The notes: generated from the sequence alone by a model not told the origin. A stretch of 64,000 nucleotides of DNA from DASQEH01 sp038239485 (GCA_038239485.1 JBBSET010000005.1:1-64000), one strand, 5' to 3'; positions 51,227-60,095 are shown, counted from the first letter of the stretch. Numbers and translations are program-made.

Positions 51227-52651
51227 ATGGTGATGAAGACCGGCAGACACGACCAACGGCACCGCGTGGTGATCATCGGGTCGGGGTTCGGCGGCCTGTT
51301 CTCAGCGCAGGCGCTGAAGCACGCTGACGTCGAGGTCACCTTGGTCGCGAAGACATCGCACCACCTCTTCCAGCCGCTGCTCTATCAGGTGGCGACGGGC
51401 GTGCTCTCGCAGGGCGAGATCGCCCCGGCCACGCGTGAGATCCTGAGCCGTCAGCAGAACACCAGGGTGATTCTCGGCGACGTCACGAGGATCGACGTCG
51501 CCAACCAGACCGTCACCTCGCAGACCTCGGGCCTGGTCAACACCACCGCCTACGACACCTTGATCGTCGCGGCCGGTGCGGGGCAGTCGTACTTCGGCAA
51601 CGACCAGTTCGCCGACTATGCGCCCGGGATGAAGTCCATCGACGACGCGCTGGAGCTGCGGGCCCGCATCTTCGGCGCTTTCGAGCTCGCCGAGCTGAGC
51701 GACGATCCCGAGGAGGTCAAGCGGCTGCTCACATTCGTCGTGGTCGGCGCCGGCCCCACGGGTGTGGAGATGGCGGGTCAGATCGTCGAGCTCGCACAGC
51801 GGGCACTGCGCCCCGAGTACCGCCACATCGACACCCGCGACGCGAGGGTGATCCTGCTGGATGCGGCTCCCGTCGTGCTGCCCGCCTTCGGCGAAAAGCT
51901 CGGGCGCAAGGCCGTCGAGCGGCTCACCAAGCTCGGTGTGGAGGTCAGGACCTCGGCCATCGTCACCGATGTGGACATCGCCGGCATCACGGTCAAGAGC
52001 CCGGACGGCAAGGAGGAGCGGATCGAGGCGGTCTGCAAGATCTGGGCCGCCGGGGTCTCCGCCAGCCCGCTGGGCAAGCATCTCGCCGAGCAGATCGGGG
52101 CGGAGGTCGACCGTGCTGGTCGGGTCCATGTCGAAGCCGACCTGACGCTGCCCGGTCACCCGGAGATCTTCGTCGTCGGCGACATGATGGCGCTGGACCG
52201 GCTGCCCGGCGTGGCTCAAGTTGCGATCCAGGGCGGCCGGTTCGCCGCCAAACGGATCCAGCAGCGGTTGGGCGGCGAGGCGGCCGACGAGCCGTTCACG
52301 TACCACGACAAGGGCAGCATGGCGACCATCTCCCGGTTCAGCGCGGTGGCGCTGATCGGCCCGCTGAAGCTGTCCGGCTTCATCGCGTGGGTGATGTGGC
52401 TCGCTGTCCATATCGTCTACATCACCGGGTTCAAGAAGCGCGTCACCACCTTGCTGCACTGGGGCGTCAGCTTCGTCGGCCGGGACCGCTCCGAGCGGGC
52501 CATCACCGAGCAGCAGGCCACCGCGCGAGAGGCACTCGAGCTCCTCGGTACCAGCTGGGTGCGTCCCACCGGGGTGGGCACCGGCACGACCGGCGGCGAG
52601 ATCCCGGGGCTCGAGGGGGCCACGATCGAGCCGGTGGACAGCTCCTCCTAG
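51227..52651 (+). CDS. ndh: Type II NADH:quinone dehydrogenase (NDH-2)
   Basis: NDH-2 passes electrons from NADH to quinone without pumping protons. The 474-residue flavoprotein has the FAD motif VVIIGSGFGGLFSAQAL (15-31), the NAD motif VVVGAGPTGVEMAGQIVELA, and the second FAD segment HPEIFVVGDMM. The C-terminal part has a membrane-binding helix (FIAWVMWLAVHIVYITGF) and the quinone-site region (VAIQGGRFAAKRI). ATG 51227 follows GAGGAGGCAGC. The final 40 residues (LGTSWVRPTGVGTGTTGGEI) are a hydrophilic extension. Confidence 0.94.
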   Translation: MVMKTGRHDQRHRVVIIGSGFGGLFSAQALKHADVEVTLVAKTSHHLFQPLLYQVATGVLSQGEIAPATREILSRQQNTRVILGDVTRIDVANQTVTSQTSGLVNTTAYDTLIVAAGAGQSYFGNDQFADYAPGMKSIDDALELRARIFGAFELAELSDDPEEVKRLLTFVVVGAGPTGVEMAGQIVELAQRALRPEYRHIDTRDARVILLDAAPVVLPAFGEKLGRKAVERLTKLGVEVRTSAIVTDVDIAGITVKSPDGKEERIEAVCKIWAAGVSASPLGKHLAEQIGAEVDRAGRVHVEADLTLPGHPEIFVVGDMMALDRLPGVAQVAIQGGRFAAKRIQQRLGGEAADEPFTYHDKGSMATISRFSAVALIGPLKLSGFIAWVMWLAVHIVYITGFKKRVTTLLHWGVSFVGRDRSERAITEQQATAREALELLGTSWVRPTGVGTGTTGGEIPGLEGATIEPVDSSS

Positions 52652-52711
52652 CTCGTCACCCGTGGGGGGCTGGAACGTCGGCCGGCAAGGCTCATCCCAC
52701 GAACGCCTGGG

Positions 52712-53287
52712 TCAGACGACGACGACGCCTGCCGACCGCATCTCGGCGAGCGCGGCCCGCGTCGAGTCGGGCGCCACACCCGCTGCGAGGTGCGTCAGTA
52801 CCCGGGTGGTGAAACCTTCGCGCTGCGAGTCCAGGGCGGTGGCGCGCACGCAGTAGTCGGTGGCGATCCCACAGACGTCCACGTCGGTGACCGTGTGCCG
52901 GCGCAACCAGTCAGCCATCGCCAACCCGTCGATGTCCATGCCCTCGAACCCGCTGTAGGCGGCTCGGTGCTCGCCCTTCAGGAAGACCGCGAAGAAGGGC
53001 TGCGGATCGAGGTTGGGGTGGAAGGCAGCGCCGTCGCTGCCCACGACGCAGTGCGGCGGCCACGAGTCGACGAAGTCGGGGTGGTCGGAGAAGTGGGTGC
53101 CCGGGTCGATGTGATGGTCGCGGGTCGCGACGATGACGTCGTAGTCACGGTCGGCCTGGCCGGCCTGCTGCCACGTGTGCAGCACCTCTCCGATCCGGAA
53201 GGCGACCTCGGCACCGCCATGGACAGGCAGGCTGCCGCCCTCGCAGAAGTCGTTCTGGACGTCGACCACGACAAGCGCCCTACTCAC
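52712..53287 (-). CDS. pncA: Nicotinamidase
   Basis: PncA hydrolyses nicotinamide to nicotinate in NAD salvage. The 191-residue protein carries the catalytic triad Asp9 (VVDVQNDF), Lys104 (VFLKGEH) and Cys146 (ATDYCVRATA), and the metal ligands Asp57, His59 and His65 in TRDHHIDPGTHF. GTG 53287 follows GAGGAG. It is read after pncB on the same strand, 15 bases away, so both enzymes that make and use nicotinate are co-expressed. Confidence 0.96.
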   Translation of the reverse strand: MSRALVVVDVQNDFCEGGSLPVHGGAEVAFRIGEVLHTWQQAGQADRDYDVIVATRDHHIDPGTHFSDHPDFVDSWPPHCVVGSDGAAFHPNLDPQPFFAVFLKGEHRAAYSGFEGMDIDGLAMADWLRRHTVTDVDVCGIATDYCVRATALDSQREGFTTRVLTHLAAGVAPDSTRAALAEMRSAGVVVV

Positions 53288-53302
53288 GACATCGCTCCTC
53301 TG

Positions 53303-54640
53303 TCATCGCGCGACGACTTCGACCGTAGCGGCCCGACGGCCCTCGTCGAGGTACTCCGTGGGAATGGCGGGCTCGCCCCTCGACAGCTTGTGCGCCTGGA
53401 TCGGGAGCTCGGCCAATGCGTCGCAATGGCGTTGCCGCGAGGCCTCCAGCGGCTCCCGACCGACGATCTCGCCGGACCGCACAAGCTCGACGAGCAAGGG
53501 GCGGTCGTCGCCGTCGTCGGGCGGAGGAGCCCCGATGCCGAGTATCTCCGCTTGCGCCACACCCTCTGGCGACCGTCGGCGCAGCGCCCATTTGCGGCCG
53601 CCGATCGACAGCTTGTCGGCGCTCTTCTTCGCCACCGGCACCATCGGCGCGTCGGCTGCCGTCGAGGAGGCTCGCGCCACCAGCTTGTACACGAAGCCGC
53701 ACGTGGGGGAACCCGAGCCGGTGACAAGCGACGTTCCGACGCCGTAGCCGTCGACCGGCGCGGCCGCCAGCCCGGCGATCGCGAACTCGTCCAGGTCGCT
53801 GGTGACGATGATGCGGGTGTCCGTGGCGCCGAGTGAGTCCAGCTGCCGTCGAACGCTGCGGGCCAACTGGGCCAAGTCGCCGGAGTCGATCCGGACCGCT
53901 CCCAGCTGCGGTCCCGCGACCTCGACAGCCAGCCGCACGGCCTCGGCGATGTCGTAGGTGTCGACCAGCAGGGTGGTACCTCCTCCGAGCGAGTCGACCT
54001 GGGCCCGGAAGGCGTCCCGCTCGGTGTCGTGCAGCAGCATGAACGAGTGCGCGGCGGTTCCTCGGGTGGGAACGCCGTAGTCCATCCCCGCCTGCAGGTT
54101 CGAGGTCGCGCTGAAACCGGCGAGGTAGGCAGCGCGTGCAGCCGCCACCGCAGCCCATTCGTGGGTGCGCCGAGCACCCATCTCGATACACGGTCGCCCG
54201 TCGGCCGCCGCGGTCATCCGGGATGCGGCCGACGCGACCGCCGAGTCGTGGTTGAAGATCGACAGCAGCACGGTCTCGAGCACGACAGCCTCGGCGAAGG
54301 TGGACTCGACCACCAGCAGCGGGCTGCCCGGGAAGTAGACGTCGCCTTCACCGTAGCCCCAGATGGTGCCGGTGAACCGGTACGCCGCCAGCCACTCGAC
54401 GGTCTGCCGGTCGACCACGTGGGAGTCCTGCAGGTAGGCGAGCTCCGCGTCGCTGAAGTGGAATGCCTCGAGGACGTCGAGTACGCGCCCGGTGCCGGCG
54501 ACCACGCCGTATCGCCGTCCGGCTGGAAGCCTGCGGCCGAAAAGCTCGAAGACGCCCGGCCGATGCGCGGTCCCGGAGCGCAACGCCGCCTCGACCATGG
54601 TGAGCTCGTAGTGGTCGGTCAGCAAGCCGGTCGGATGCAC
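53303..54640 (-). CDS. pncB: Nicotinate phosphoribosyltransferase
   Basis: PncB joins nicotinate to PRPP, using ATP, to form nicotinate mononucleotide. The 445-residue product opens GLLTDHYELTMVEAALRSG and carries FELFGRRLPAGRRYGVVAG, the catalytic-histidine-region sequence FMLLHDTERDAFRAQVDSLG and the phosphate-binding RIDSGDLAQLARSVRRQLD. The GTG start at 54640 has TAGTCT six bases upstream on the minus strand, so initiation is probably leaderless. The divergent clpS gene begins only 19 bases away. This matches M. tuberculosis pncB1 (Rv1330c) next to clpS. Confidence 0.96.
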   Translation of the reverse strand: MHPTGLLTDHYELTMVEAALRSGTAHRPGVFELFGRRLPAGRRYGVVAGTGRVLDVLEAFHFSDAELAYLQDSHVVDRQTVEWLAAYRFTGTIWGYGEGDVYFPGSPLLVVESTFAEAVVLETVLLSIFNHDSAVASAASRMTAAADGRPCIEMGARRTHEWAAVAAARAAYLAGFSATSNLQAGMDYGVPTRGTAAHSFMLLHDTERDAFRAQVDSLGGGTTLLVDTYDIAEAVRLAVEVAGPQLGAVRIDSGDLAQLARSVRRQLDSLGATDTRIIVTSDLDEFAIAGLAAAPVDGYGVGTSLVTGSGSPTCGFVYKLVARASSTAADAPMVPVAKKSADKLSIGGRKWALRRRSPEGVAQAEILGIGAPPPDDGDDRPLLVELVRSGEIVGREPLEASRQRHCDALAELPIQAHKLSRGEPAIPTEYLDEGRRAATVEVVAR

Positions 54641-54659
54641 CTCGAAAGACTAGGCGACA

Positions 54660-54968
54660 ATGAGGGACGTGACTGCCACCCCCGACGCCGCAACGGTCGA
54701 GCGCACTGACGTCGACGAGGTCGTGGCAACGGAGCTGCCGTGGATCACCATCGTCTGGGACGACCCGGTGAACCTGATGTCCTACGTGACCTTCGTGTTC
54801 ACCGACTACTTCCGCTACCCGCGGTCCAAGGCGAAGCGGCTGATGATGCAGGTGCACACCGAAGGCAAGGCGATCGTCTCGAGCGGCAGCCGTGAGGAGA
54901 TGGAGCGCGACGTGCAGGCGATGCACTCCTACGGCCTGTGGGCGACCCTGGAGAAGACCGAGAAATGA
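54660..54968 (+). CDS. clpS: ATP-dependent Clp protease adaptor ClpS
   Basis: ClpS brings proteins with N-degron residues to the ClpAP/ClpCP protease. The 102-residue product has LPWITIVWDDPVNLMSYVTF (the binding-pocket DDPVN), AKRLMMQVHTEGKAIV and the C-terminal sheet. ATG 54660 is listed; GTG 54669, seven bases after GACAAT, may be the real start (99 residues). The next gene overlaps its stop by four bases. Confidence 0.95.
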   Translation: MRDVTATPDAATVERTDVDEVVATELPWITIVWDDPVNLMSYVTFVFTDYFRYPRSKAKRLMMQVHTEGKAIVSSGSREEMERDVQAMHSYGLWATLEKTEK

Positions 54969-55531
54969 CGCAGTTCAAGGCGAGGCGGCGAGGCGGTGTG
55001 TACGTCGTCCTGCCCGTCTATGCCGCGGGGCTGATCGCGAACCTTGCGCGCCAGCTGGTCGAGCTGCTGAGCGACGGGGAGGTGGCCGAGCAGCCTGGCG
55101 CCGACCCGCTGGAAGCGCTGCTCGACTTCGACGCCCCGCGGGAGACGCCCGAGGACCCGGCGCTCGGCCGGCTGCTCCCACGGGCGTACGCCGACGACGA
55201 CGAGGCGGCGGCGGAGTTCCGGCGGTTCACTGAGCGCGGGCTCCGCGAGGGGAAGGTGAGGGACGCCAAGGTCGTGCTGAGCAAGCTCACCGATGCCGGC
55301 GACGGTCTCCCGGACGACTTGGAGTTCGACCTCGACGCCCAGCAGGCGAGGGCCTGGATGCGCTGCCTCACGGACCTGCGGCTGACTCTCGCGGCCCGGC
55401 TCGGGGTTACGGCCGAGGACGAGGGGTTCTGGGAACGTCTGCCGGAGACCGACGAGCGGTTGCCCGTCTACGAGATCTACGGCTGGCTCGGCTACATCCT
55501 CGAGTCGCTCATCGACGTGGTCCGCTACTGA
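54965..55531 (+). CDS. DUF2017 protein
   Basis: A 188-residue, acidic, mostly helical protein of the actinobacterial DUF2017 family (M. tuberculosis Rv1332). It opens FKARRRGGVYVVLPVYAAGL, contains LLPRAYADDDEAAAEFRRFT, and ends IYGWLGYILESLIDVV. Its start overlaps the clpS stop (ATGA), so the two are translationally coupled; a role connected with ClpS is plausible but unproven. No catalytic motif is evident. Confidence 0.9.
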   Translation: MTQFKARRRGGVYVVLPVYAAGLIANLARQLVELLSDGEVAEQPGADPLEALLDFDAPRETPEDPALGRLLPRAYADDDEAAAEFRRFTERGLREGKVRDAKVVLSKLTDAGDGLPDDLEFDLDAQQARAWMRCLTDLRLTLAARLGVTAEDEGFWERLPETDERLPVYEIYGWLGYILESLIDVVRY

Positions 55532-55608
55532 GCGCGGCGCGACGTCTCAGGATGCGGCCGCGGTCGAGGCTCGACGAGCCAGCTCAGGCGGCCGCCTACC
55601 CTGGAAGG

Positions 55609-56037
55609 GTGCTGACCATCGACGAGGAGATCCGCGCGAAGATCGTGGCACATGCACGTCGCGACCATCCCGACGAGGCTTGCGGAATCGTGGCGGGGTC
55701 GGCGGGCACGGACCGGCCGACCCGCTTCGTCGCGATGACGAACGCCGAGCGCTCGCCGACGTTCTTCCGGTTCGACTCGACCGAGCAGCTCACGGTCTGG
55801 CGCGAGATGGACGACCTCGACGAGGTACCGGTCGTGATCTACCACTCGCACACCGCCACTCCCGCGTACCCGTCCCGCACCGACATCGGGCTGGCGGCCG
55901 AGCCTGACGCCCACTACGTTCTCGTCTCGACCACCGAGTGCGGCAACGACGAGGGGCCGACGGAATTTCGGTCGTTCAGGATTGTTGATGGTGTCGTCAC
56001 CGAAGAAGAAGTCGAGGTCACCTCCCATGGCAGTTGA
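55609..56037 (+). CDS. mec: CysO-cysteine peptidase (JAMM/M67 metalloprotease)
   Basis: In M. tuberculosis Mec+ releases cysteine from the carrier CysO. The 142-residue JAMM enzyme has Glu23, His79, His81 and Asp92 (HSHTATPAYPSRTD), the full zinc set. GTG 55609 lies six bases after TACCCT (55597-55602). The cysO gene overlaps its end by 11 bases and cysM follows, so the three enzymes of the carrier-bound cysteine route are one operon, matching Rv1334-Rv1336. Confidence 0.94.
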   Translation: MLTIDEEIRAKIVAHARRDHPDEACGIVAGSAGTDRPTRFVAMTNAERSPTFFRFDSTEQLTVWREMDDLDEVPVVIYHSHTATPAYPSRTDIGLAAEPDAHYVLVSTTECGNDEGPTEFRSFRIVDGVVTEEEVEVTSHGS

Positions 56038-56299
56038 AGTCCGCATCCCCACCATCCTGCGTACCTACACGGGTGGGGCGAAGGCCGTCGACGGCAGCGG
56101 GTCGACCCTGTCGGAGGTGATCGAGAGCGTGGAGAGCGGGAACCCCGGCATCAAGGACCGCCTCATCGACGGCGGTGACATCCGGCGGTTCATCAACGTC
56201 TACGTCAACGACGAGGACGTCCGGTTCCTGGCCGGCCTCGAGACGCCTATCGACGACGGCGACGTGGTCGTGATGCTGCCCGCCGTCGCAGGCGGGTGA
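56027..56299 (+). CDS. cysO: Sulfur-carrier protein CysO (MoaD/ThiS family)
   Basis: A 90-residue ubiquitin-like protein ending AVAGG. Its C-terminal diglycine carries sulfur as a thiocarboxylate that CysM attaches to phosphoserine-derived aminoacrylate; Mec then cuts off cysteine. The fold pattern is typical (VEVRIPTILRTYTGGAKAVD ... INVYVNDEDVRFL). ATG 56027 overlaps the mec stop. Thiocarboxylate formation needs MoeZ-type activation encoded elsewhere. Confidence 0.94.
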   Translation: MAVEVRIPTILRTYTGGAKAVDGSGSTLSEVIESVESGNPGIKDRLIDGGDIRRFINVYVNDEDVRFLAGLETPIDDGDVVVMLPAVAGG

Positions 56300-56309
56300 C
56301 AGCGCCCCT

Positions 56310-57257
56310 GTGAGGTTCGACTCGCTGCTCGACTCGGTCGGGGGCACTCCGCTGATCGGTCTGCCGCGGTTGTCGCCGACTCCTGATGTGCGTCTCTGGG
56401 CGAAGCTGGAGGACCGCAACCCGACCGGGTCCATCAAGGACCGGGCTGCGCTGGCGATGCTCGTCGACGCCGAGAAGCAGGGCCTGCTGCGACCTGGCTG
56501 CACGATCCTCGAACCGACCTCCGGCAACACCGGCATCGCGCTGGCGATGGCGGCCAAGCTGCGCGGATACCGGCTGGTGTGCGTGATGCCCGAGAACACC
56601 TCGGTCGAGCGGCGTCAGCTGCTCGTGATGTGGGGTACTGAGATCGTCACCTCGCCGGCCGCCGGCGGCTCCAACGAGGCTGTCCGGGTGGCGAAGGAGA
56701 TCGCGGCGGACCATCCCGACTGGGTGATGCTCTACCAGTACGGCAACCCGGCCAACGCTCAGGCCCACTACGAGGGCACCGGCCCCGAGATCCTGGCGGA
56801 CCTTCCCACGGTCACGCACTTCGTGGCCGGCCTCGGTACGACGGGGACCTTGATGGGCGTCGGCCGGTTCTTCCGCGAGCACAAGCCGGGCGTGCGCATC
56901 GTCGCCGCCGAGCCCCGGTACGGCGAGCTGGTCTACGGTCTGCGCAACCTCGACGAGGGGTTCGTGCCCGAGCTGTATGACCCCGCCCTCATCGACTCCC
57001 GGTTCTCGGTGGGGCCACGTGATGCGGTCCGGCGAACGCGCGAGCTGCTGGCGGAGGAGGGGATCTTCGCGGGGATCTCGACCGGTGCGATCCTGCACGC
57101 CGCCCTCGCCCAGGGCGTGAAATGCGTCAAGGCGGGAGAGTCCGCAGATATCGCCTTCGTCGTCTGTGACGGCGGCTGGAAATACCTGTCGACCGGTGCT
57201 TACGAAGGCACCATCGACCAGGCCGAGGATCGCCTCGACGGGCAGCTCTGGGCCTGA
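56310..57257 (+). CDS. cysM: O-phosphoserine sulfhydrylase CysM
   Basis: A 315-residue PLP enzyme of cysteine synthesis. The PLP lysine is Lys43 (GSIKDRAA), with the substrate loop TSGNTG (70-75) and the phosphate loop GLGTTGTLMG. Arg212 in GLRNLDEG corresponds to Arg220 of M. tuberculosis CysM, the residue that selects O-phosphoserine over O-acetylserine, which supports this assignment over ordinary cysteine synthase. GTG 56310 is ten bases after the cysO stop. Such a route resists oxidative conditions and works without acetylserine. Confidence 0.95.
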   Translation: MRFDSLLDSVGGTPLIGLPRLSPTPDVRLWAKLEDRNPTGSIKDRAALAMLVDAEKQGLLRPGCTILEPTSGNTGIALAMAAKLRGYRLVCVMPENTSVERRQLLVMWGTEIVTSPAAGGSNEAVRVAKEIAADHPDWVMLYQYGNPANAQAHYEGTGPEILADLPTVTHFVAGLGTTGTLMGVGRFFREHKPGVRIVAAEPRYGELVYGLRNLDEGFVPELYDPALIDSRFSVGPRDAVRRTRELLAEEGIFAGISTGAILHAALAQGVKCVKAGESADIAFVVCDGGWKYLSTGAYEGTIDQAEDRLDGQLWA

Positions 57258-57294
57258 GCGCGAGGGTGGCGCGCCGAGGGCGCCCACGCCCAGG

Positions 57295-58308
57295 TCAGGC
57301 GGTCAGCTTCTTCTGGAATGTCTGAGCTCGCCCGACGACCACGCAGCCCAGCGCGTCGTTGACGGCGATCATGTGTGAGTTCGACTCCATGTTCCACGTG
57401 TCGAGGGACTCGATCTGCGGCTCGAGCGTCCGTAGCCGCCTCAGCATCTCCAGCTTGAGCCGCATCCCCAGCCGGTGGCCGCGATGGCCCCGGACCACGG
57501 CGGTGTCCTCCTGGAAGCCGAGACGCGGGCGGTCCTCCTCGACGGCGACGATGGTGTGGCCGCCGAGTTCCCCGTCGGAGCGGCGCCTTGCCAGCAGCCG
57601 ATGCAGTCTGATGCCGCGCTCGGTCATGGCCCGCTCGTAGCGCCGCAACCGTTCGGTGTCCCAGCTTTCGTCCTCGATGGCCAGGTCGTCCATCGGTGCG
57701 TCGTTCATGGCCCGATGCAGGTCGAGCAGACCCGGCACCACGTCGGCGGGCGCAGGCGTCGGCAGCACCGCCACGTCGTAGTCGGCGGAGGCTGCGAGGC
57801 TCCTGTCGTACAACGCGTCCAGCGTCGGCCAGTCGAGGTCCGCGACCACCAGCCGGCGCTGCGCCTCGCGCGATGCGACCGTGAAGCCATGGCGCAGCCA
57901 GAGCTTCTCGGCGTCGCTCCCCAGCCAGCCGCCGCCGAGGAGGAGCGAGCGGCCGGCTCCTCGTATCATCGCCATCCCGCGGGCCAACAGCTCGTCGTCG
58001 ACGCCGGCGCCGCGGTAGTGGGGGTGCACCGCGATGTCGATGCCTGCCAGGTCCAGGTTGTCCCACTCCGGAAAGTCCAGCTCGGCGAACCCGATGAGAT
58101 GGCTCTGCCCGCCCGACCCGTCGACCGCGCCGAACAGGTGCGTACTCGGTCGGTCCGCGTGCCCGTACCGCAGCCTGCGCTGCAGATGTCCTCCCGAGAC
58201 CGGGTGAAGATGAGGGGCGTCGACACGCGCGGCCGCATTGCTCAGGTCCGCAAGCGCCTCAGCCACATCGTCGGGCACCGACGCTGGGTCGATGACGTCG
58301 ATCTGCAT
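57295..58308 (-). CDS. Tandem GNAT-fold acetyltransferase
   Basis: The 337-residue protein contains two GNAT domains. The first has a degenerate acetyl-CoA loop (DIAVHPHYRGAGVDDELLA, about residues 100-118). The second is better conserved (TAVVRGHRGHRLGMRLKLEM, about 275-294), followed by NMESNSHMIAVNDALG. The arrangement resembles MshD (mycothiol synthase) and other two-domain GNATs, but the substrate region differs and I would not call it mshD. It is antisense between cysM and murI, the place occupied by a rhomboid protease gene in M. tuberculosis. ATG 58308 is preferred over 58341. Confidence 0.85.
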   Translation of the reverse strand: MQIDVIDPASVPDDVAEALADLSNAAARVDAPHLHPVSGGHLQRRLRYGHADRPSTHLFGAVDGSGGQSHLIGFAELDFPEWDNLDLAGIDIAVHPHYRGAGVDDELLARGMAMIRGAGRSLLLGGGWLGSDAEKLWLRHGFTVASREAQRRLVVADLDWPTLDALYDRSLAASADYDVAVLPTPAPADVVPGLLDLHRAMNDAPMDDLAIEDESWDTERLRRYERAMTERGIRLHRLLARRRSDGELGGHTIVAVEEDRPRLGFQEDTAVVRGHRGHRLGMRLKLEMLRRLRTLEPQIESLDTWNMESNSHMIAVNDALGCVVVGRAQTFQKKLTA

Positions 58309-58440
58309 CGTGCCATCGAAGCACCAGCGCACGGCGGGCACGAGTCATTTTCCACCTTAAGGGTGCCTGAGAGCGGCGTCACGTGTGGCGTGGCTCGCAT
58401 TGAGCCCGTTCAGTGGTCCCGTCGCCGTAGCCTTCTGGAC

Positions 58441-59247
58441 GTGGCAGACGCGCCGATCGGCATTTTCGACTCGGGCTTCGGGGGACTCACCGTGGCCCGA
58501 GCCGTTCTCGACCAATTGCCGCACGAGCCGATCCTGTACCTCGGTGACACCGCCCGCCAGCCGTACGGAACCAAGCCCATCGGCGAGGTTCGCGAGTACG
58601 CGCTGGAGTGCCTTGACCATCTGGTCGCGCAGGGCGTGAAGGCGCTCGTCATCGCGTGCAACTCTGCCAGCGCGGCGGTGCTGCGAGACGCCCGGGAGCG
58701 CTACGACGTACCCGTCGTCGAGGTGATCTTCCCGGCCACCCGACGTGCGGTCGCCGCCACCCGGACGGGCCACGTCGGGGTGATCTGCACGTCGGCGACC
58801 AAGGCCTCGATGGCCTATGACGACGCATTCGCCGCCGCGCCCCAGGTCAGGCTCACCACCGGGGCCTGCCCGCTGTTCGTCGACTTCGTCGAGCGGGGCG
58901 TGACGAGCGGGCCGGACCTCATCGGGGTCGCGCAGGCCTACCTTCGGCCGATGGTGGCCGATGGCGTCGACACTCTCGTTCTGGGCTGCACCCACTACCC
59001 GCTCCTGACGGGTGTCATCTCCTACGTGCTGGGTGACGGCGTCACATTGGTGTCCAGCGCCGAGGAGACGGCCAAGGACGTCTACAAGGTGCTGGTGAGC
59101 CGAGGGCTAGAGCGGCGGCCGGACCTGCCCGATCCCGTGCACCGGTTCCTCACGACCGGTCAGCCGCCGGAGTTCCGTGAGATCGGCCGCCGGTTCCTCG
59201 GCCCTGAGCTCGACGTCGTCGAGCAGTTCGCTTGGGTGAGCGTATGA
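58441..59247 (+). CDS. murI: Glutamate racemase
   Basis: MurI makes D-glutamate for peptidoglycan. The 268-residue product opens IGIFDSGFGGLTVARAVLDQ and has catalytic Cys73 (IACNSASAA) and Cys183 (GCTHYPLL). GTG 58441 lies seven bases after TAGCCT (58428-58433). The upstream open frame to 57475 is an artefact antisense to the GNAT gene. The next gene overlaps its stop (ATGA). Confidence 0.96.
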   Translation: MADAPIGIFDSGFGGLTVARAVLDQLPHEPILYLGDTARQPYGTKPIGEVREYALECLDHLVAQGVKALVIACNSASAAVLRDARERYDVPVVEVIFPATRRAVAATRTGHVGVICTSATKASMAYDDAFAAAPQVRLTTGACPLFVDFVERGVTSGPDLIGVAQAYLRPMVADGVDTLVLGCTHYPLLTGVISYVLGDGVTLVSSAEETAKDVYKVLVSRGLERRPDLPDPVHRFLTTGQPPEFREIGRRFLGPELDVVEQFAWVSV

Positions 59248-60002
59248 AGCTCACCATCGTCGGCTGCTCGGGGTCGTTCCCGGGACCGGACTCGGCGGCG
59301 TCGTGCTACCTGGTCGAGGCGGAGTACCGAGGCGACGTGTTCCGGATCGTGCTCGACCTCGGCAGCGGCGCGCTCGGCTCGCTTCAGCGATACACCCCGC
59401 TGGAGTCGATCGACGCCGTCGTGCTCTCGCACCTGCACGCCGACCACTGCCTCGACATGTGCGGCTTCTTCGTGGTGCGGAGGTACCACCCCGACGGCGC
59501 GATGGGCGAACTGCCCGTCTACGGTCCGGAGGGGACGGGCGACCGGATCGCCCGAGCCTACGACATGGACTCCGCGGAGCAGATGAAGGACGAGTTCGAC
59601 TTCCGGGTCTTCCCGGCCGACAAGTTCGAGATCGGCCCGTTCACGGTGTCGGTGGCTGAGGTGGACCACCCGGTCGCCGCGTTCGCGATCAAGCTGACCG
59701 ACGGGGACCACACGCTGGTCTACTCAGGCGACACCGCCCGGTGCCGTTCCATCGAGCGGTTCGCAGCCGGTGCTGACATGTTGCTGGCCGAAGCGTCCTT
59801 CCTCGCGTCGGTCGACAACCCGCCGCACCTCCATATGACCGGTGGCGAGGCGGCAGGAGTGGCCGAACGCGCCGGCGTCGGCCGGCTCGTGCTGACTCAC
59901 GTGCCGCCCTGGTACTCGCCGGACGTCGTCCTGGCCGAGGCTGCGCCGCGCTTCAGCGGACACACCGTCCTCGCCACGCCGGGGGCCGTCTTCGACGTGT
60001 GA
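59244..60002 (+). CDS. Metallo-beta-lactamase-fold hydrolase, Rv1339-type (possible cAMP phosphodiesterase)
   Basis: The 252-residue protein has the metal motif HLHADH (63-68), Asp in the distal GDTARCRS region and His in LTHVPPWY. Its start overlaps the murI stop. In M. tuberculosis the gene at this position, Rv1339, was reported as an atypical class II cAMP phosphodiesterase that changes cell-wall drug tolerance. By position and length this is its counterpart. RNase Z-like activity is the alternative, but the substrate-binding flap of RNase Z is not apparent. Confidence 0.88.
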   Translation: MKLTIVGCSGSFPGPDSAASCYLVEAEYRGDVFRIVLDLGSGALGSLQRYTPLESIDAVVLSHLHADHCLDMCGFFVVRRYHPDGAMGELPVYGPEGTGDRIARAYDMDSAEQMKDEFDFRVFPADKFEIGPFTVSVAEVDHPVAAFAIKLTDGDHTLVYSGDTARCRSIERFAAGADMLLAEASFLASVDNPPHLHMTGGEAAGVAERAGVGRLVLTHVPPWYSPDVVLAEAAPRFSGHTVLATPGAVFDV

Positions 60003-60095
60003 GTCACCAGCAGGCGTAGCGTAAGGCCTTCGTGGATGCGAAGGCGACACAGACTCTGCGACGCATGGCGCGCGACGGCACCGTAGGGTCGCGGC

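Noticed and set aside
49495..51339. Minus-strand open frame covering hppD
   Set aside because: It is antisense to a clear dioxygenase gene, has no recognisable domain and lacks a ribosome-binding site. Only the segment beyond hppD is mentioned as a possible remnant.
57475..58440. N-terminal extension of the murI reading frame
   Set aside because: It is antisense to the GNAT gene; the real glutamate racemase start at 58441 matches the family and has a -10 box upstream.
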